Shown piece after piece: positions 45,885-54,824 of a stretch of DNA of 64,000 nucleotides; position 1 is the stretch's first letter; the number at the start of each line of letters is the position of its first letter. The notes beneath the pieces were generated by a model that was not told the origin of the DNA, did not search any database, and saw only the letters and a list, made by a program, of their open reading frames with translations. The position numbers and the translations under genes are program-made. Source of the stretch: Natronococcus sp. A-GB1 (GTDB taxonomy: Archaea > Halobacteriota > Halobacteria > Halobacteriales > Natrialbaceae); the NCBI RefSeq assembly GCF_029688845.1, contig NZ_JARUKW010000014.1:1-64000 (forward strand). The letters are read 5' to 3'.

Positions 45885-46432
45885 TGGCGACAGGACCACG
45901 ATACAACGTTCCAATGCGCCGTCGCCGTGAGGTCCGGACGGACTACCATCAGAGGTTGCGCCTGCTGAAATCGGATAAGCCACGCCTCGTTGCTCGGAAG
46001 AGCAACAAGCACACTACGGCGCAGCTGATCGTTCCCGGCCCACAGGGCGACGAAACGCTTGCGAGCGCACACTCGAGCGATCTCGAGGAGTACGGTTGGG
46101 AAGCACCCACGAGTAACATTTCCGCGGCCTATCTGACCGGCCTGCTGGCCGGGAAGCGAGCCGTCGACGCCGGCCTCGAGGAAGCGGTCCTCGACATCGG
46201 CCTCAACAAGGCGACGCCGGGCAACAAGGTGTTCGCCGTCCAGGAGGGGGCGATCGACGCCGGCCTCGAGATCCCGCACAACGATAGCGTGCTCGCGGAC
46301 TGGTCGCGTACCCGCGGCGAGCATATCGCCGAGTACGCCGAACAGCTGGACGAGCCGCTGTACGGCGGCGAGTTCGACGCGACAGAGCTACCAGAACACT
46401 TCGACGAGGTACGAGAGGCGATTCTCGAATGA
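45884..46432 (+). CDS. rpl18p: Ribosomal protein uL18
   Basis: 182 aa. Motifs [37 protein letters not shown] (described by [17 protein letters not shown]) and [21 protein letters not shown] are characteristic. It binds 5S rRNA with uL5. It overlaps uS5 by 4 bp. Confidence 0.95.
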   Translation: MATGPRYNVPMRRRREVRTDYHQRLRLLKSDKPRLVARKSNKHTTAQLIVPGPQGDETLASAHSSDLEEYGWEAPTSNISAAYLTGLLAGKRAVDAGLEEAVLDIGLNKATPGNKVFAVQEGAIDAGLEIPHNDSVLADWSRTRGEHIAEYAEQLDEPLYGGEFDATELPEHFDEVREAILE

Positions 46433-47085
46433 GTGGAAACAACTACAACGACGGTGGATGGGAGCCCGTCACCCGTCTCGGCCGAATGGTCCAGGAGGGC
46501 GAAATCGACACGATGGAAGACGCTCTCAACTCGGGCCTCCCGCTGAAGGAGCCCGAGATCGTCGACCAGCTCCTCCCCGGACTGGACGACGAAGTGCTGG
46601 ACATCAACATGGTCCAGCGGATGACCGACTCCGGACGGCGCGTGAAGTTCCGCTGTGTCTGTGCAGTCGGCGACCGCAACGGTTTCGTCGGCTACGCGGA
46701 AGGCCGCGACGACCAGGTCGGGTCCGCCATCCAGAAGGCGATCGGTATCGCGAAGTTGAACATCATCAAAGTGCCCCGCGGATCGGGCTCCTGGGAGGAC
46801 CGCTCGGACCGCCCACACTCGCTGACCCGACAGACGACCGGCAAGGCCGGCTCCGTCGAGGTCGAGCTCATCCCCGCCCCCGAGGGGCTGGGGCTGGCCG
46901 CCAGCGACACGGTTCGCGCCGTCCTCGAACTGGCCGGCATCGAGAACGCCTGGACGAAGAGCCACGGCAACACGCGAACGACGGTCAACCTCGCGAAGGC
47001 GACGTTCAACGCGCTCGAGAACGCTTCCCAGTCGCGCTACCCGAGTTCCCGGGGTCAGGAGGAAGCGGAGGTGGCTGACCAATGA
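46429..47085 (+). CDS. rps5p: Ribosomal protein uS5
   Basis: 218 aa. Double-stranded RNA-binding-like region ([24 protein letters not shown]) and C-terminal domain ([32 protein letters not shown], quoted by [17 protein letters not shown]). It sits at the mRNA entry channel. It overlaps uL30 by 4 bp. Confidence 0.96.
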   Translation: MSGNNYNDGGWEPVTRLGRMVQEGEIDTMEDALNSGLPLKEPEIVDQLLPGLDDEVLDINMVQRMTDSGRRVKFRCVCAVGDRNGFVGYAEGRDDQVGSAIQKAIGIAKLNIIKVPRGSGSWEDRSDRPHSLTRQTTGKAGSVEVELIPAPEGLGLAASDTVRAVLELAGIENAWTKSHGNTRTTVNLAKATFNALENASQSRYPSSRGQEEAEVADQ

Positions 47086-47549
47086 GAGCAGTCGTACAGG
47101 TACGCGGCGAGGTCAACCGCAAGACCGACATCCAGGACACCCTGGAGATGCTCAATATCCACAGCGTCAACCACTGCGCGCTCGTCCCCGAGACGGACAC
47201 GTACGACGGGATGGTCGCCAAGGTCAACGACTACGTCGCGATCGGCGAACCCGATCAGGACGTCCTCGAGACCGTACTCGCCAAGCGGGCGGAACCGCTC
47301 GAGGGACGACAGGCAGACGTCGACGAGGAGTGGCTCGCCGAGAACACCGCATACGACGACTTCGGTGCGCTCGCCGAGGCGCTGCTCGCCGAGGAGACGA
47401 CCCTTCGCGAGGAGGGGCTCTCCCCGACGCTGCGTCTCCACCCCCCGCGTGGCGGTCACGAGGGGATCAAGAAGCCGACCGCGGAGGGCGGCCAACTCGG
47501 AAAACATACAACCGAGGAGATTAATCAACTGTTAGAATCGATGCGATAA
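47082..47549 (+). CDS. rpl30p: Ribosomal protein uL30
   Basis: 155 aa, archaeal length. It begins [37 protein letters not shown] (quoted by [12 protein letters not shown]), with the [26 protein letters not shown]-terminal region. It is 3 bp upstream of uL15. Confidence 0.95.
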   Translation: MRAVVQVRGEVNRKTDIQDTLEMLNIHSVNHCALVPETDTYDGMVAKVNDYVAIGEPDQDVLETVLAKRAEPLEGRQADVDEEWLAENTAYDDFGALAEALLAEETTLREEGLSPTLRLHPPRGGHEGIKKPTAEGGQLGKHTTEEINQLLESMR

Positions 47550-47552
47550 ACC

Positions 47553-48065
47553 ATGACGAGTAAAAAACGACGCCAGCGCGGATCCCGGACGCACAGCGGC
47601 GGCTCCCACAAGAACCGCCGAGGAGCCGGCCATCGCGGCGGACGCGGACGTGCCGGCCGCAGCAAACACGAGTTCCACAACTACGAACCGAAGGGCAAAC
47701 ACGGCTTCAACCGACCGGACGAGCTTCAGGCCGACGTCGCCGAGATCGACGTCCAGAAGCTCGACGAGGACGCGGTCCTCTACGCCGCCGAGGGTGAGGC
47801 CGAAGAGACCGACGACGGCTACCGACTCGACGCGCGCGACGTCGTCGACAGCGGCCACGACGTCGATATCGTGAAGGTACTTGGCTCCGGCCAGGTCCGG
47901 AACACACTCGAGGTCACGGCGGACGCCTTCTCGGCGGCCGCTCAGGCAAAGCTCGAGGACGCCGGCGGGAAGGCGGTGCTCTCCGAGCGAGCCCAGGAGG
48001 AAGCCGAGGCCGAAGCTGAGGCCGAGGACGACACCGACGACGAGTCAGAACAGGTCGAGGACTAA
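47553..48065 (+). CDS. rpl15p: Ribosomal protein uL15
   Basis: 170 aa. The Gly/Arg-rich N-terminus (TSKKRRQRGSRTHSGGSHKNRRGAGHRGGRGRAG, quoted by GGSHKNRRGAGHRGGRG) threads the 50S. The C-terminus is a Glu/Ala-rich acidic tail. secY follows after 3 bp. Confidence 0.95.
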   Translation: MTSKKRRQRGSRTHSGGSHKNRRGAGHRGGRGRAGRSKHEFHNYEPKGKHGFNRPDELQADVAEIDVQKLDEDAVLYAAEGEAEETDDGYRLDARDVVDSGHDVDIVKVLGSGQVRNTLEVTADAFSAAAQAKLEDAGGKAVLSERAQEEAEAEAEAEDDTDDESEQVED

Positions 48066-48068
48066 CGC

Positions 48069-49523
48069 ATGGGATGGAAGGAAGCCGCTGAACCGGTTCT
48101 GACACGGATGCCGACGGTCCGACGCCCGGAGGGGCACGTCCCCTTCAAGCGAAAGCTGGCGTGGACGGCCGGCATCCTCGTGTTGTACTTTTTCCTGACG
48201 AACATCGCCCTGCTTGGGATGCAGGCCGAGGGCGCGACTGACCTCTTCGGGGAGTTCCGTGCGATCCTTGCGGGTGAGCACGGCTCGCTGCTCCAGGTCG
48301 GTATCGGCCCGATCGTCACGGCGAGCATCGTGATGCAGTTACTGGGCGGAGCGAACCTCCTTGGTCTTGATACCGACGACCCGCGGGATCAGGTTCTCTA
48401 CCAGGGGCTCCAGAAGCTTCTGGTCATCATCATGACGGCGCTAACCGCGCTGCCGATGGTGTTCGCCGGCGGCTTCCTCCCGGTCCAGCAGTCGCTGTCG
48501 CTCGGCGGGCTCACGTTCGACAGTACGCAGCTCCAGGTGCTGATGTTCCTCCAGATCTTCATGGGCGGGGTGCTCATCCTGTACATGGACGAGGTCGTCA
48601 GCAAGTGGGGCGTCGGCAGCGGGATCGGCCTGTTCATCATCGCCGGCGTGAGCCAGCGACTGGTCACCGGATTTATCCAGCCCGCGGAGGGCGGATTCTT
48701 CTACGACTGGTATCAGATCATCTTCGGCGACGTCGATCTCGCCGGGGACACGCTGAACACGCTGTTGCTCGGTGAGGGCCAGATCATCGCCCTCCTGACG
48801 ACGATTCTGATCTTCGCGATCGTCGTCTACGCCGAGTCCGTTCGGGTCGAGATCCCGCTCAGTCACGCCCGTGTGAAGGGTGCCCGCGGTCGCTTCCCCG
48901 TGAAGCTCATCTACGCGAGCGTCCTGCCAATGATCCTCGTTCGGGCGCTGCAGGCGAACATCCAGTTCATGGGTCAGATCCTCGACCGAACGTGGGCCGG
49001 TATGCCCGCCGTCCTCGGTCAGTACAACGCACAGGGAGAGCCCGTCAGCGGGTTCTTCTACTACACCGCGCCGATCTACTCGCCGGAAGACTGGATGTGG
49101 TGGACTGGCGAGGTGGCCCAAGAGACGTGGATGGTGTTGATCCGGATCTCCGTCGACCTGACGTTCATGGTCATCGGCGGGGCGATCTTCGCCATCTTCT
49201 GGGTCGAAACGACGAACATGGGCCCCGACGCGACGGCCCGACAGATCCAGAACTCCGGGATGCAGATCCCCGGGTTCCGACAGAACGTCGGCGTCATCGA
49301 GAAGGTCATGGAGCGGTACATCCCGCAGGTGACCGTCATCGGCGGCGCCCTGGTCGGACTGCTCGCCGTCTGGGCGAACATGCTGGGCACCATCGGCGCC
49401 GTCACCGGGACGGGGCTGCTGCTCGCGGTCTCGATCACGTACAAGCTGTACGAGGAGATCGCCGAGGAGCAGATGATGGAGATGCATCCGATGATGCGCC
49501 AGATGTTCGGCCGCGAAGACTAG
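48069..49523 (+). CDS. secY: Preprotein translocase subunit SecY
   Basis: 484 aa with ten transmembrane segments; the plug/TM2a region follows GMQAEGATDLFGEF. Landmarks are IVTASIVMQLLGG, MDEVVSKWGVGSGIGLFIIAGVSQ (quoted by SKWGVGSGIGLFI), VRVEIPLSHARVKGARGRFPVKLIY and LGTIGAVTGTGLLLAVSITYKLYEEI. It is the core of the Sec channel, moving unfolded proteins through or into the membrane. It ends the plus-strand ribosomal operon, followed by a T-run. In many archaea adk follows secY, but not here. Confidence 0.97.
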   Translation: MGWKEAAEPVLTRMPTVRRPEGHVPFKRKLAWTAGILVLYFFLTNIALLGMQAEGATDLFGEFRAILAGEHGSLLQVGIGPIVTASIVMQLLGGANLLGLDTDDPRDQVLYQGLQKLLVIIMTALTALPMVFAGGFLPVQQSLSLGGLTFDSTQLQVLMFLQIFMGGVLILYMDEVVSKWGVGSGIGLFIIAGVSQRLVTGFIQPAEGGFFYDWYQIIFGDVDLAGDTLNTLLLGEGQIIALLTTILIFAIVVYAESVRVEIPLSHARVKGARGRFPVKLIYASVLPMILVRALQANIQFMGQILDRTWAGMPAVLGQYNAQGEPVSGFFYYTAPIYSPEDWMWWTGEVAQETWMVLIRISVDLTFMVIGGAIFAIFWVETTNMGPDATARQIQNSGMQIPGFRQNVGVIEKVMERYIPQVTVIGGALVGLLAVWANMLGTIGAVTGTGLLLAVSITYKLYEEIAEEQMMEMHPMMRQMFGRED

Positions 49524-49531
49524 CAGCTCCG

Positions 49532-49538
49532 TTCTTTT
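49532..49538 (+). terminator. T-rich terminator of the ribosomal superoperon
   Basis: GTTCTTTTTGC lies ~10-15 nt after the secY stop. A short T-run after a stop is a typical archaeal terminator. Confidence 0.5.
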
Positions 49539-50414
49539 TGCTGCGCTCGAGTACGGGACACACTCATCGCTCGAGACGTGTTGCGTTCTCCGGACGCGCC
49601 TCTTGGGCTCACGTGTAGACCTGTACGGAGTCGGGCTCCGCTCTGTCGGTATCAGTTGCAGGGTGCGGAGCACTCGTGAGAGCGCGCTCACGGACACTCG
49701 AGCGTGATCTGGGAGCGACGGCTCCGTCGGAGACGCGACCGCCGTCGGTTGCAGTGAGGCGACGAGAGAGCGTCTTCCGATCGGAACGATATAGGGACAG
49801 CCGTGACTCGAGCCGGGCTGCGAGCTCTCGAGGGGATCACCACCTCCATCAAGCGGGATCAAGGACGGATCGGTCGCTTCTCGGCGAGAAGTTGCTGTCG
49901 CACCGAGACGGGCGCGTGAGCCACGTCAGTCCGAGCAACAGGTCCAACGCTCGAGCGTATCGAACGGCGACGAGGCGCGACCCTCGCCGTCTACAGGCGG
50001 AGGCTGGCCGGGTGCGTCGAGTCGTTCGGACACCCCCGGTCTTCCGTGACCTGAATGGGACGCCGATCCACGAACCCCTCGGTCTCGCTCGGTGACGGCG
50101 CGCTGCCGACACCTCGACTCACTCGGCCTCGGAGCGGTTCAGCGTACAGACTCAGCTGCCCCTCGAGGTCGGCACGGGCGGAGCTGGAGGAGCAATCGCG
50201 TCTCGAGTGGCTGCTCGTCGGACTGCCGATCTATCAAAGGCATCGAAACGAGTTCCGCGCCGCTCACACTCGAGCAGGAGTGCGATGGCTTGTGACGACC
50301 ACACAGGGCAGAGATCGGCGATCCGGCAAGAACCGTCCGCGCGGCGGTGTCGGTCGAGTTCGAGGGAGCCGACGCTGGCCGAGCGTAGCGTCGAGAGAGA
50401 AGTTTGGAAATCGC
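49539..50414. other. Long stretch without a recognisable gene
   Basis: About 880 bases between secY and the subunit IV-like gene. Six-frame reading gives only Arg/Ser-rich frames without family matches; CTCGAG hexamers are frequent. No tRNA, SRP RNA, RNase P RNA or IS end was recognised. It may be decayed coding DNA or hold an unannotated RNA. Confidence 0.5.
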
Positions 50415-50681
50415 TTACTGGATCGAGTAACCCGCGGCGATGGTCAGCAGGAAGACCATGAACACGGCGATTCCCATCATGTAGGTGATCGCGCGGGGCT
50501 CCTCGATCAGGTGCTGGTAGTAGGCGGCGATCAACAACACCTTGATTACGGCCAAGATGATCGTTCCGCCGATCGCGGCGGCCTCCGGGAATATTTCTGG
50601 GAACTGAAAGAAGACGAACTTTCCGGTACCCAACACCAGCAGTACGACGTAAATGAGGGTGTACGTACGAACGTCGGCCAT
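50415..50681 (-). CDS. Cytochrome oxidase subunit IV-like membrane protein
   Basis: 88 aa from the ATG at 50681. Three hydrophobic helices: RTYTLIYVVLLVLGTGKFVFF, AAAIGGTIILAVIKVLLIAAYY and ITYMMGIAVFMVFLLTIAAGY, with the YYQHLIEEPRA loop typical of COX IV/CyoD-like proteins. It probably belongs to the terminal oxidase whose I+III and II genes are on the same strand at 51220-54563. Upstream starts would add a basic, non-membrane segment. Confidence 0.8.
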   Translation of the reverse strand: MADVRTYTLIYVVLLVLGTGKFVFFQFPEIFPEAAAIGGTIILAVIKVLLIAAYYQHLIEEPRAITYMMGIAVFMVFLLTIAAGYSIQ

Positions 50682-51219
50682 TGGTGAGCAATGAGTGTGT
50701 GGACCACTTATACCTTCCTCATGCGGGCGGTGGAGGACGAACTCGAAGCGAGCGAGGCGATCACGTTCGGCCGATTCGTCCATCTCGGGTCGGAGACGAA
50801 CGAGACGGTGAGCGCTTCGATTCCGCCCGTGAAGCACCGCGAGGGTAATGAGGTCTGACAAGGGACCTTCTCCCTCCGGAGTCGTCGACGCCGACGAGTC
50901 GGGGTGGGACACCCCAAGGGATCGCTATCTCGAGTTCTACCCCGGCTCGACGGCCGAACCGGAAAGCCCGTTGTAGCGACGCCGTTCTCCGAAGATGCTG
51001 CATCGAAAATAGCGGCCGGTCTGAGAACTGAGATCGGCCCACACCGCAAGTAGTCGGCGACTCGAGCGAAGCGTCCGCGGCCGGTATCGCAGAGCTCGAA
51101 CGAACGTATCGCCCAGCAGCGTCCGTGGACGAGGCGACCGGCGATCGCGGAGCTCACGCGGGTGGTGAGCGATTAAAAGAGAATCGTGTTCTCGAACGGG
51201 CCGATGTAGCGGCGAACCG
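50682..51219. other. Intergenic stretch between the two oxidase units
   Basis: About 540 bases. Possible short frames (for example 50721-50858, 45 codons, plus strand) have no family match. AT-rich CACTTATACC just before 50721 is a weak TATA candidate. Nothing else recognised. Confidence 0.4.
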
Positions 51220-53703
51220 CTACATCAGGTAGAACAGCGGGAAGAGGATGACCCAGACGATGTCGACGAAGTGCCAGTAGAGCCCGAAGAACTCCACCGG
51301 ACGGTGATCCTCGAGGTAGGCGTCGATCGACCAGATGCGGTAGATCATGAAGATGGCGATCAGCAGTCCAAGGATCACGTGCAGGGCGTGCAGCCCGGTC
51401 GTGACGAAATAGATGGAGTGCTCGATGCTGGTCCACCAGTACTCGTCGATCTGGAACTTGTAGGCGTACTCGTATGCCTTCACGCCCATGAACGTGAGTC
51501 CGAGCGCGAGGGTTGCCCCCAGCGTCGCGAGCAGGCCCCGCTTGTTCTTGCGTTCGGCCATCACTAGCGCGAGGATGACCGTGAAGCTCGAGGTCAGCAG
51601 GACGTAGGTGTTCAGCAGGCCGGGCCAGGAGGCGAACGGAATCGTCTCCCAGTCGCCCCAGCCGGTGTGAAGGCGCATGAAGATGAACGCCCCGATCGCG
51701 GCACCGAAGACGACGACGTCGGACGCCAGGAACACCCAGACGCCGAACTTCGTGTTACCGACGCCCTCGAACGGCCAGCGCTCGGCGATCTGCATCTCGG
51801 GGGCCTCGAACCGTTCGACGCCGAACTTGAACAGCGTGTACGCCATGATCGCCAGCCCGAGCGCCGTGATCACGGGATACATGATGTTCGGCTCGGCTGC
51901 CGTTCCGGTGAGACCCTCGGGCGGAGCGGCGGTTCCCTCGGCGAACTCGACCATGTACGGCGTCAGACCCGAGAGACCGAGGAAGAACGTGAACAGACCG
52001 ACACCGATGCCCAGCGGCCAGATGCTGGCGTGGTCGGCGTGTTCTTCCTCGTGGGTTCCCTCGGTCTTGGCGACCGTACCCTCTCCGTATTCGGCGCCGC
52101 CGTCGGGGACGGCCTTCGAGTCCTCGACGAACTCGAGGGATCCCGAGGCGTAGCTGGGACGGCCATCCCAGTTCTCGAGCGGCGGGGGCGAGGGGATAGC
52201 CCACTCGGCCGTGCGGGAGAACTCCCAGGGGTTCTCGGGCGCTCGTGGACCGGCGACGAAGCTGTGTGCGAGCGTCCCGAGGACGAGCAACACACCCGCG
52301 CCGAGGACGAACGCACCGACGGTTGCGACCTGGTGGTAGATCTCGACGCCCTCGGCGAAGTGGAAGACGCGTCGCGGCGTCTCCCAGGCGAGGAACATCG
52401 GGAAGTACAGCAGGTTGAAGCCGAGGAAGTACACCGCGAAGCTGAGCTTACCCAGCGCCTCGGAGTACATCTTCCCGGTGATTTTCGGCCACCAGTAGTA
52501 GAGGCCGCCGATCAGGGCAGTAACCCCGGAGACCATCACGTAGTGGAAGTGAGCGACGACCCAGTAGGTACCACGGAACTCGTAGTCGAGCACGACGGCA
52601 CCCAGGAACACCCCGGTGATCCCGCCCAGGATAAACAGGACGAGTGCGCCGAGGCTGAAGAGGAACGGTGTCGTGAATCGGACCCGTCCCTTGACCATCG
52701 TGTAGATCAGCGCGAAGACCATCAGGTCGAACGGTAACGAGATCCCGATCGTCGTCGCCATCATCAGCGTCTTGATCTCTAAGTTGATGGTCGTCAGGAA
52801 CATGTGGTGCATCCAGACGAGGAACGACTGGACCGCGACGAGGACCATCGAGATGATGACCCACTTGCGGCCGACAAGTCGCCGTCCCGTGAAGGTCTGG
52901 AACGTCTCGAACATGATCCCCAGCGCGGGGAAGAAGACGATGTACACCTCCGGGTGTCCGAAGAACCAGAACAGGTGCGCCCACAGTAGTCCCGACCCCT
53001 GATCGGTCGCGAAGTACTGGGTCAGGAACAGCCGATCGATAGAGAGCAACAGCAACGCAGCCAGCAGCGCCGCGAACGCAAAGAGCATCATCCAGACGGT
53101 CAGCAGCCACGACCACGTGAACAGCGGCATGTTCCACAGGCCGAGTCCCTCCGCGCGTGCGCGGTGGATCGTCACGAGGAAGTTGACCGTCCCGATCGTG
53201 ATCGAGAAGACGAACAGCATCAACGCGAGGATGGTCGCGTTGCCACCGGCCGTCGCCTCGAGTGCGGGCGTGTACGTCGGCACGTTCAGCGGGGCGTACA
53301 TCGTCCAGCCGGCAGACCACGACCCGCCCTGGAAGAACGAGATCCCGAGCAGGAGGCCCGAGAACAGGTAAAACCAGTAGCTCAGGGCGTTCAGTCGCGG
53401 GAACGCCAGGTCCTTCGCCCCGATCTGTAGCGGGACGAAGTAGTTCGCGAACCCGGCTGCAAACGGCGAGAGGAACCAGAACACCATCAGCAGTCCGTGG
53501 GTCGACACGGCCTGGTTGAACTGGTTGTCCGTCAGCAGTCCGGTTCCGCCGCTCTCCCAGAGATGCACACGGAACAGCAACGCCAGCACACCGCCCAGCA
53601 GCAGGAAGAACAGGGCGGTTCCGAGATAGAGAATCCCGACGTCCTTGTGGTTGGTCGTGACGAGCCAGCGCTTGACGGATGTCATCGGCGGCAGATCACC
53701 CAT
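51220..53703 (-). CDS. coxAC: Heme-copper oxidase subunit I + III fusion
   Basis: 827 aa. Subunit I (~1-555) has heme and copper ligands: His69 (low-spin heme) in AVSTHGLLMVF, His250 and Tyr254 (CuB and Tyr crosslink) in WFFGHPEVYI, His299/His300 (CuB) in VWMHHMFLT, His385 (heme a3) and His387 (low-spin heme) in VVAHFHYVM. A Glu/His-rich linker (EGTHEEEHADHASIW) joins to the subunit III part (~565-827), which keeps the helical LASDVVVFGAAIGAFIFMRLH and HALHVILGLLIAIFM patterns. It reduces O2 to water and pumps protons. The start overlaps the coxB stop by one base. Confidence 0.95.
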   Translation of the reverse strand: MGDLPPMTSVKRWLVTTNHKDVGILYLGTALFFLLLGGVLALLFRVHLWESGGTGLLTDNQFNQAVSTHGLLMVFWFLSPFAAGFANYFVPLQIGAKDLAFPRLNALSYWFYLFSGLLLGISFFQGGSWSAGWTMYAPLNVPTYTPALEATAGGNATILALMLFVFSITIGTVNFLVTIHRARAEGLGLWNMPLFTWSWLLTVWMMLFAFAALLAALLLLSIDRLFLTQYFATDQGSGLLWAHLFWFFGHPEVYIVFFPALGIMFETFQTFTGRRLVGRKWVIISMVLVAVQSFLVWMHHMFLTTINLEIKTLMMATTIGISLPFDLMVFALIYTMVKGRVRFTTPFLFSLGALVLFILGGITGVFLGAVVLDYEFRGTYWVVAHFHYVMVSGVTALIGGLYYWWPKITGKMYSEALGKLSFAVYFLGFNLLYFPMFLAWETPRRVFHFAEGVEIYHQVATVGAFVLGAGVLLVLGTLAHSFVAGPRAPENPWEFSRTAEWAIPSPPPLENWDGRPSYASGSLEFVEDSKAVPDGGAEYGEGTVAKTEGTHEEEHADHASIWPLGIGVGLFTFFLGLSGLTPYMVEFAEGTAAPPEGLTGTAAEPNIMYPVITALGLAIMAYTLFKFGVERFEAPEMQIAERWPFEGVGNTKFGVWVFLASDVVVFGAAIGAFIFMRLHTGWGDWETIPFASWPGLLNTYVLLTSSFTVILALVMAERKNKRGLLATLGATLALGLTFMGVKAYEYAYKFQIDEYWWTSIEHSIYFVTTGLHALHVILGLLIAIFMIYRIWSIDAYLEDHRPVEFFGLYWHFVDIVWVILFPLFYLM

Positions 53704-54563
53704 CAGTCGTCACCCCCGTCGTCTTCCTCGTCGTCCTCGTCGTCGGTCTCTTCTTCCTCATCGTCCTCGTCATCACCGTTTTCGTCGGCTTCGTCGTCGT
53801 CACCGTTCTCTTCGTCGTCAGCCTCGTCATCACCGTTTTCGTCCTCCGCTTCCTCGTCGTCGCCGTTCTCGTCATCGTCCGGCGCTTCGTCCTCGAGGAA
53901 CTCCTCGAACTCCTCTTCCTCGACGACGTCGAGAGTGCCGTCCATCGCGGAGTGGCCGTCGCCACAGAGTTCGAAGCACTCGATCGTGTGGGTTTCACCG
54001 GCCTCCTCGGTCATGAACCACGTCTCGGACTGCTCGCCGGGGATCGCGTCGGCTTTCACGCGTAGATCAGAGATACCAAACGTGTGCCAGACGTCACCGG
54101 CAGTGACGTTGATCCACACCGGCGTATCCTCCGGAACTGTCATGGTATTAGTCGTCTCGGCACCGTTCTCGTACTCGAAGTGCCAGGCGAAGCCATCACC
54201 CTCGACGTCAATCTCGATAGCGTCGTCCTCTGGGATGTCGTCACCCGGATCCTCGACGTACAACAGCATTCCGTACGTCCAGATCACGAGCGAGATCACG
54301 ACGATCGCGCTCAGGCCGAACGATAGGAACAGTTTCTTGCCGCCCTCTCCACCCGTCGGTAACTCCCCGAGTACTGGCGTGTCCTCGTCGGACGTCTTCG
54401 CAGCGCCGTCGCGATACTTGTACGCGTTGTACAACGTGTACGCGACGACGACGACGCCGATGAGCGTTCCGAGTCCGAGAAAGACCAGGAAAATCTGCTC
54501 GAAGACGTCAACACGCGTTTGCACTTCCAGGGGAATTGTAGCTGTGCTGAAGATTGTGTTCAC
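53703..54563 (-). CDS. coxB: Cytochrome c oxidase subunit II with intact CuA site and acidic tail
   Basis: 286 aa. Two N-terminal helices (~22-42 and ~78-102) precede an extracytoplasmic CuA domain. Its ligands are His160 (DVWHTFG), Cys196, Glu198, Cys200, His204 and Met207 in ECFELCGDGHSAM. It accepts electrons from a small donor (halocyanin or cytochrome) and passes them to heme a. From ~213 the chain is almost pure Glu/Asp with Asn-Gly, a haloarchaeal extension. GTG start. A TATA box ~20-25 nt upstream suggests a leaderless transcript. It heads the coxB-coxAC unit. Confidence 0.95.
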   Translation of the reverse strand: MNTIFSTATIPLEVQTRVDVFEQIFLVFLGLGTLIGVVVVAYTLYNAYKYRDGAAKTSDEDTPVLGELPTGGEGGKKLFLSFGLSAIVVISLVIWTYGMLLYVEDPGDDIPEDDAIEIDVEGDGFAWHFEYENGAETTNTMTVPEDTPVWINVTAGDVWHTFGISDLRVKADAIPGEQSETWFMTEEAGETHTIECFELCGDGHSAMDGTLDVVEEEEFEEFLEDEAPDDDENGDDEEAEDENGDDEADDEENGDDDEADENGDDEDDEEEETDDEDDEEDDGGDD

Positions 54564-54580
54564 CTCGTTTGAAGACTGCT

Positions 54581-54589
54581 TATATGTCG
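54581..54589 (-). promoter_or_regulatory. TATA box of the coxB-coxAC operon
   Basis: CATATAAGC on the minus strand, ~18-26 nt before the GTG start of coxB; the spacing implies a leaderless mRNA. Confidence 0.5.
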
Positions 54590-54824
54590 GTCGATGGTTT
54601 CCGTGGGCACTTATCTATTTGGAAACGCACCCGGGTAATTCGCATTGCGGCGCGCTGTCGGGTGGATATTGCCTCCCTCGACCGACCCGCTCGACCGTTT
54701 CCATGTCGATCCATCACGAGCCAGTTGGAGTGGGGAACCTTTTTTCTGTCGCTTGTGTCCCCTACTCACAGACGGCCGTCTGATAGGACCGTCGAACGAA
54801 CGAACAGGTTCGGGCGAAGCGGGT

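Noticed and set aside
49676-50112. Open frames in the gap after secY
   Set aside because: Arg/Ser-rich translations and no conserved motif; more likely noncoding.
50721-50858. 45-codon plus-strand frame with an upstream AT-rich box
   Set aside because: No family match, too short to judge, and codon use alone is not decisive.
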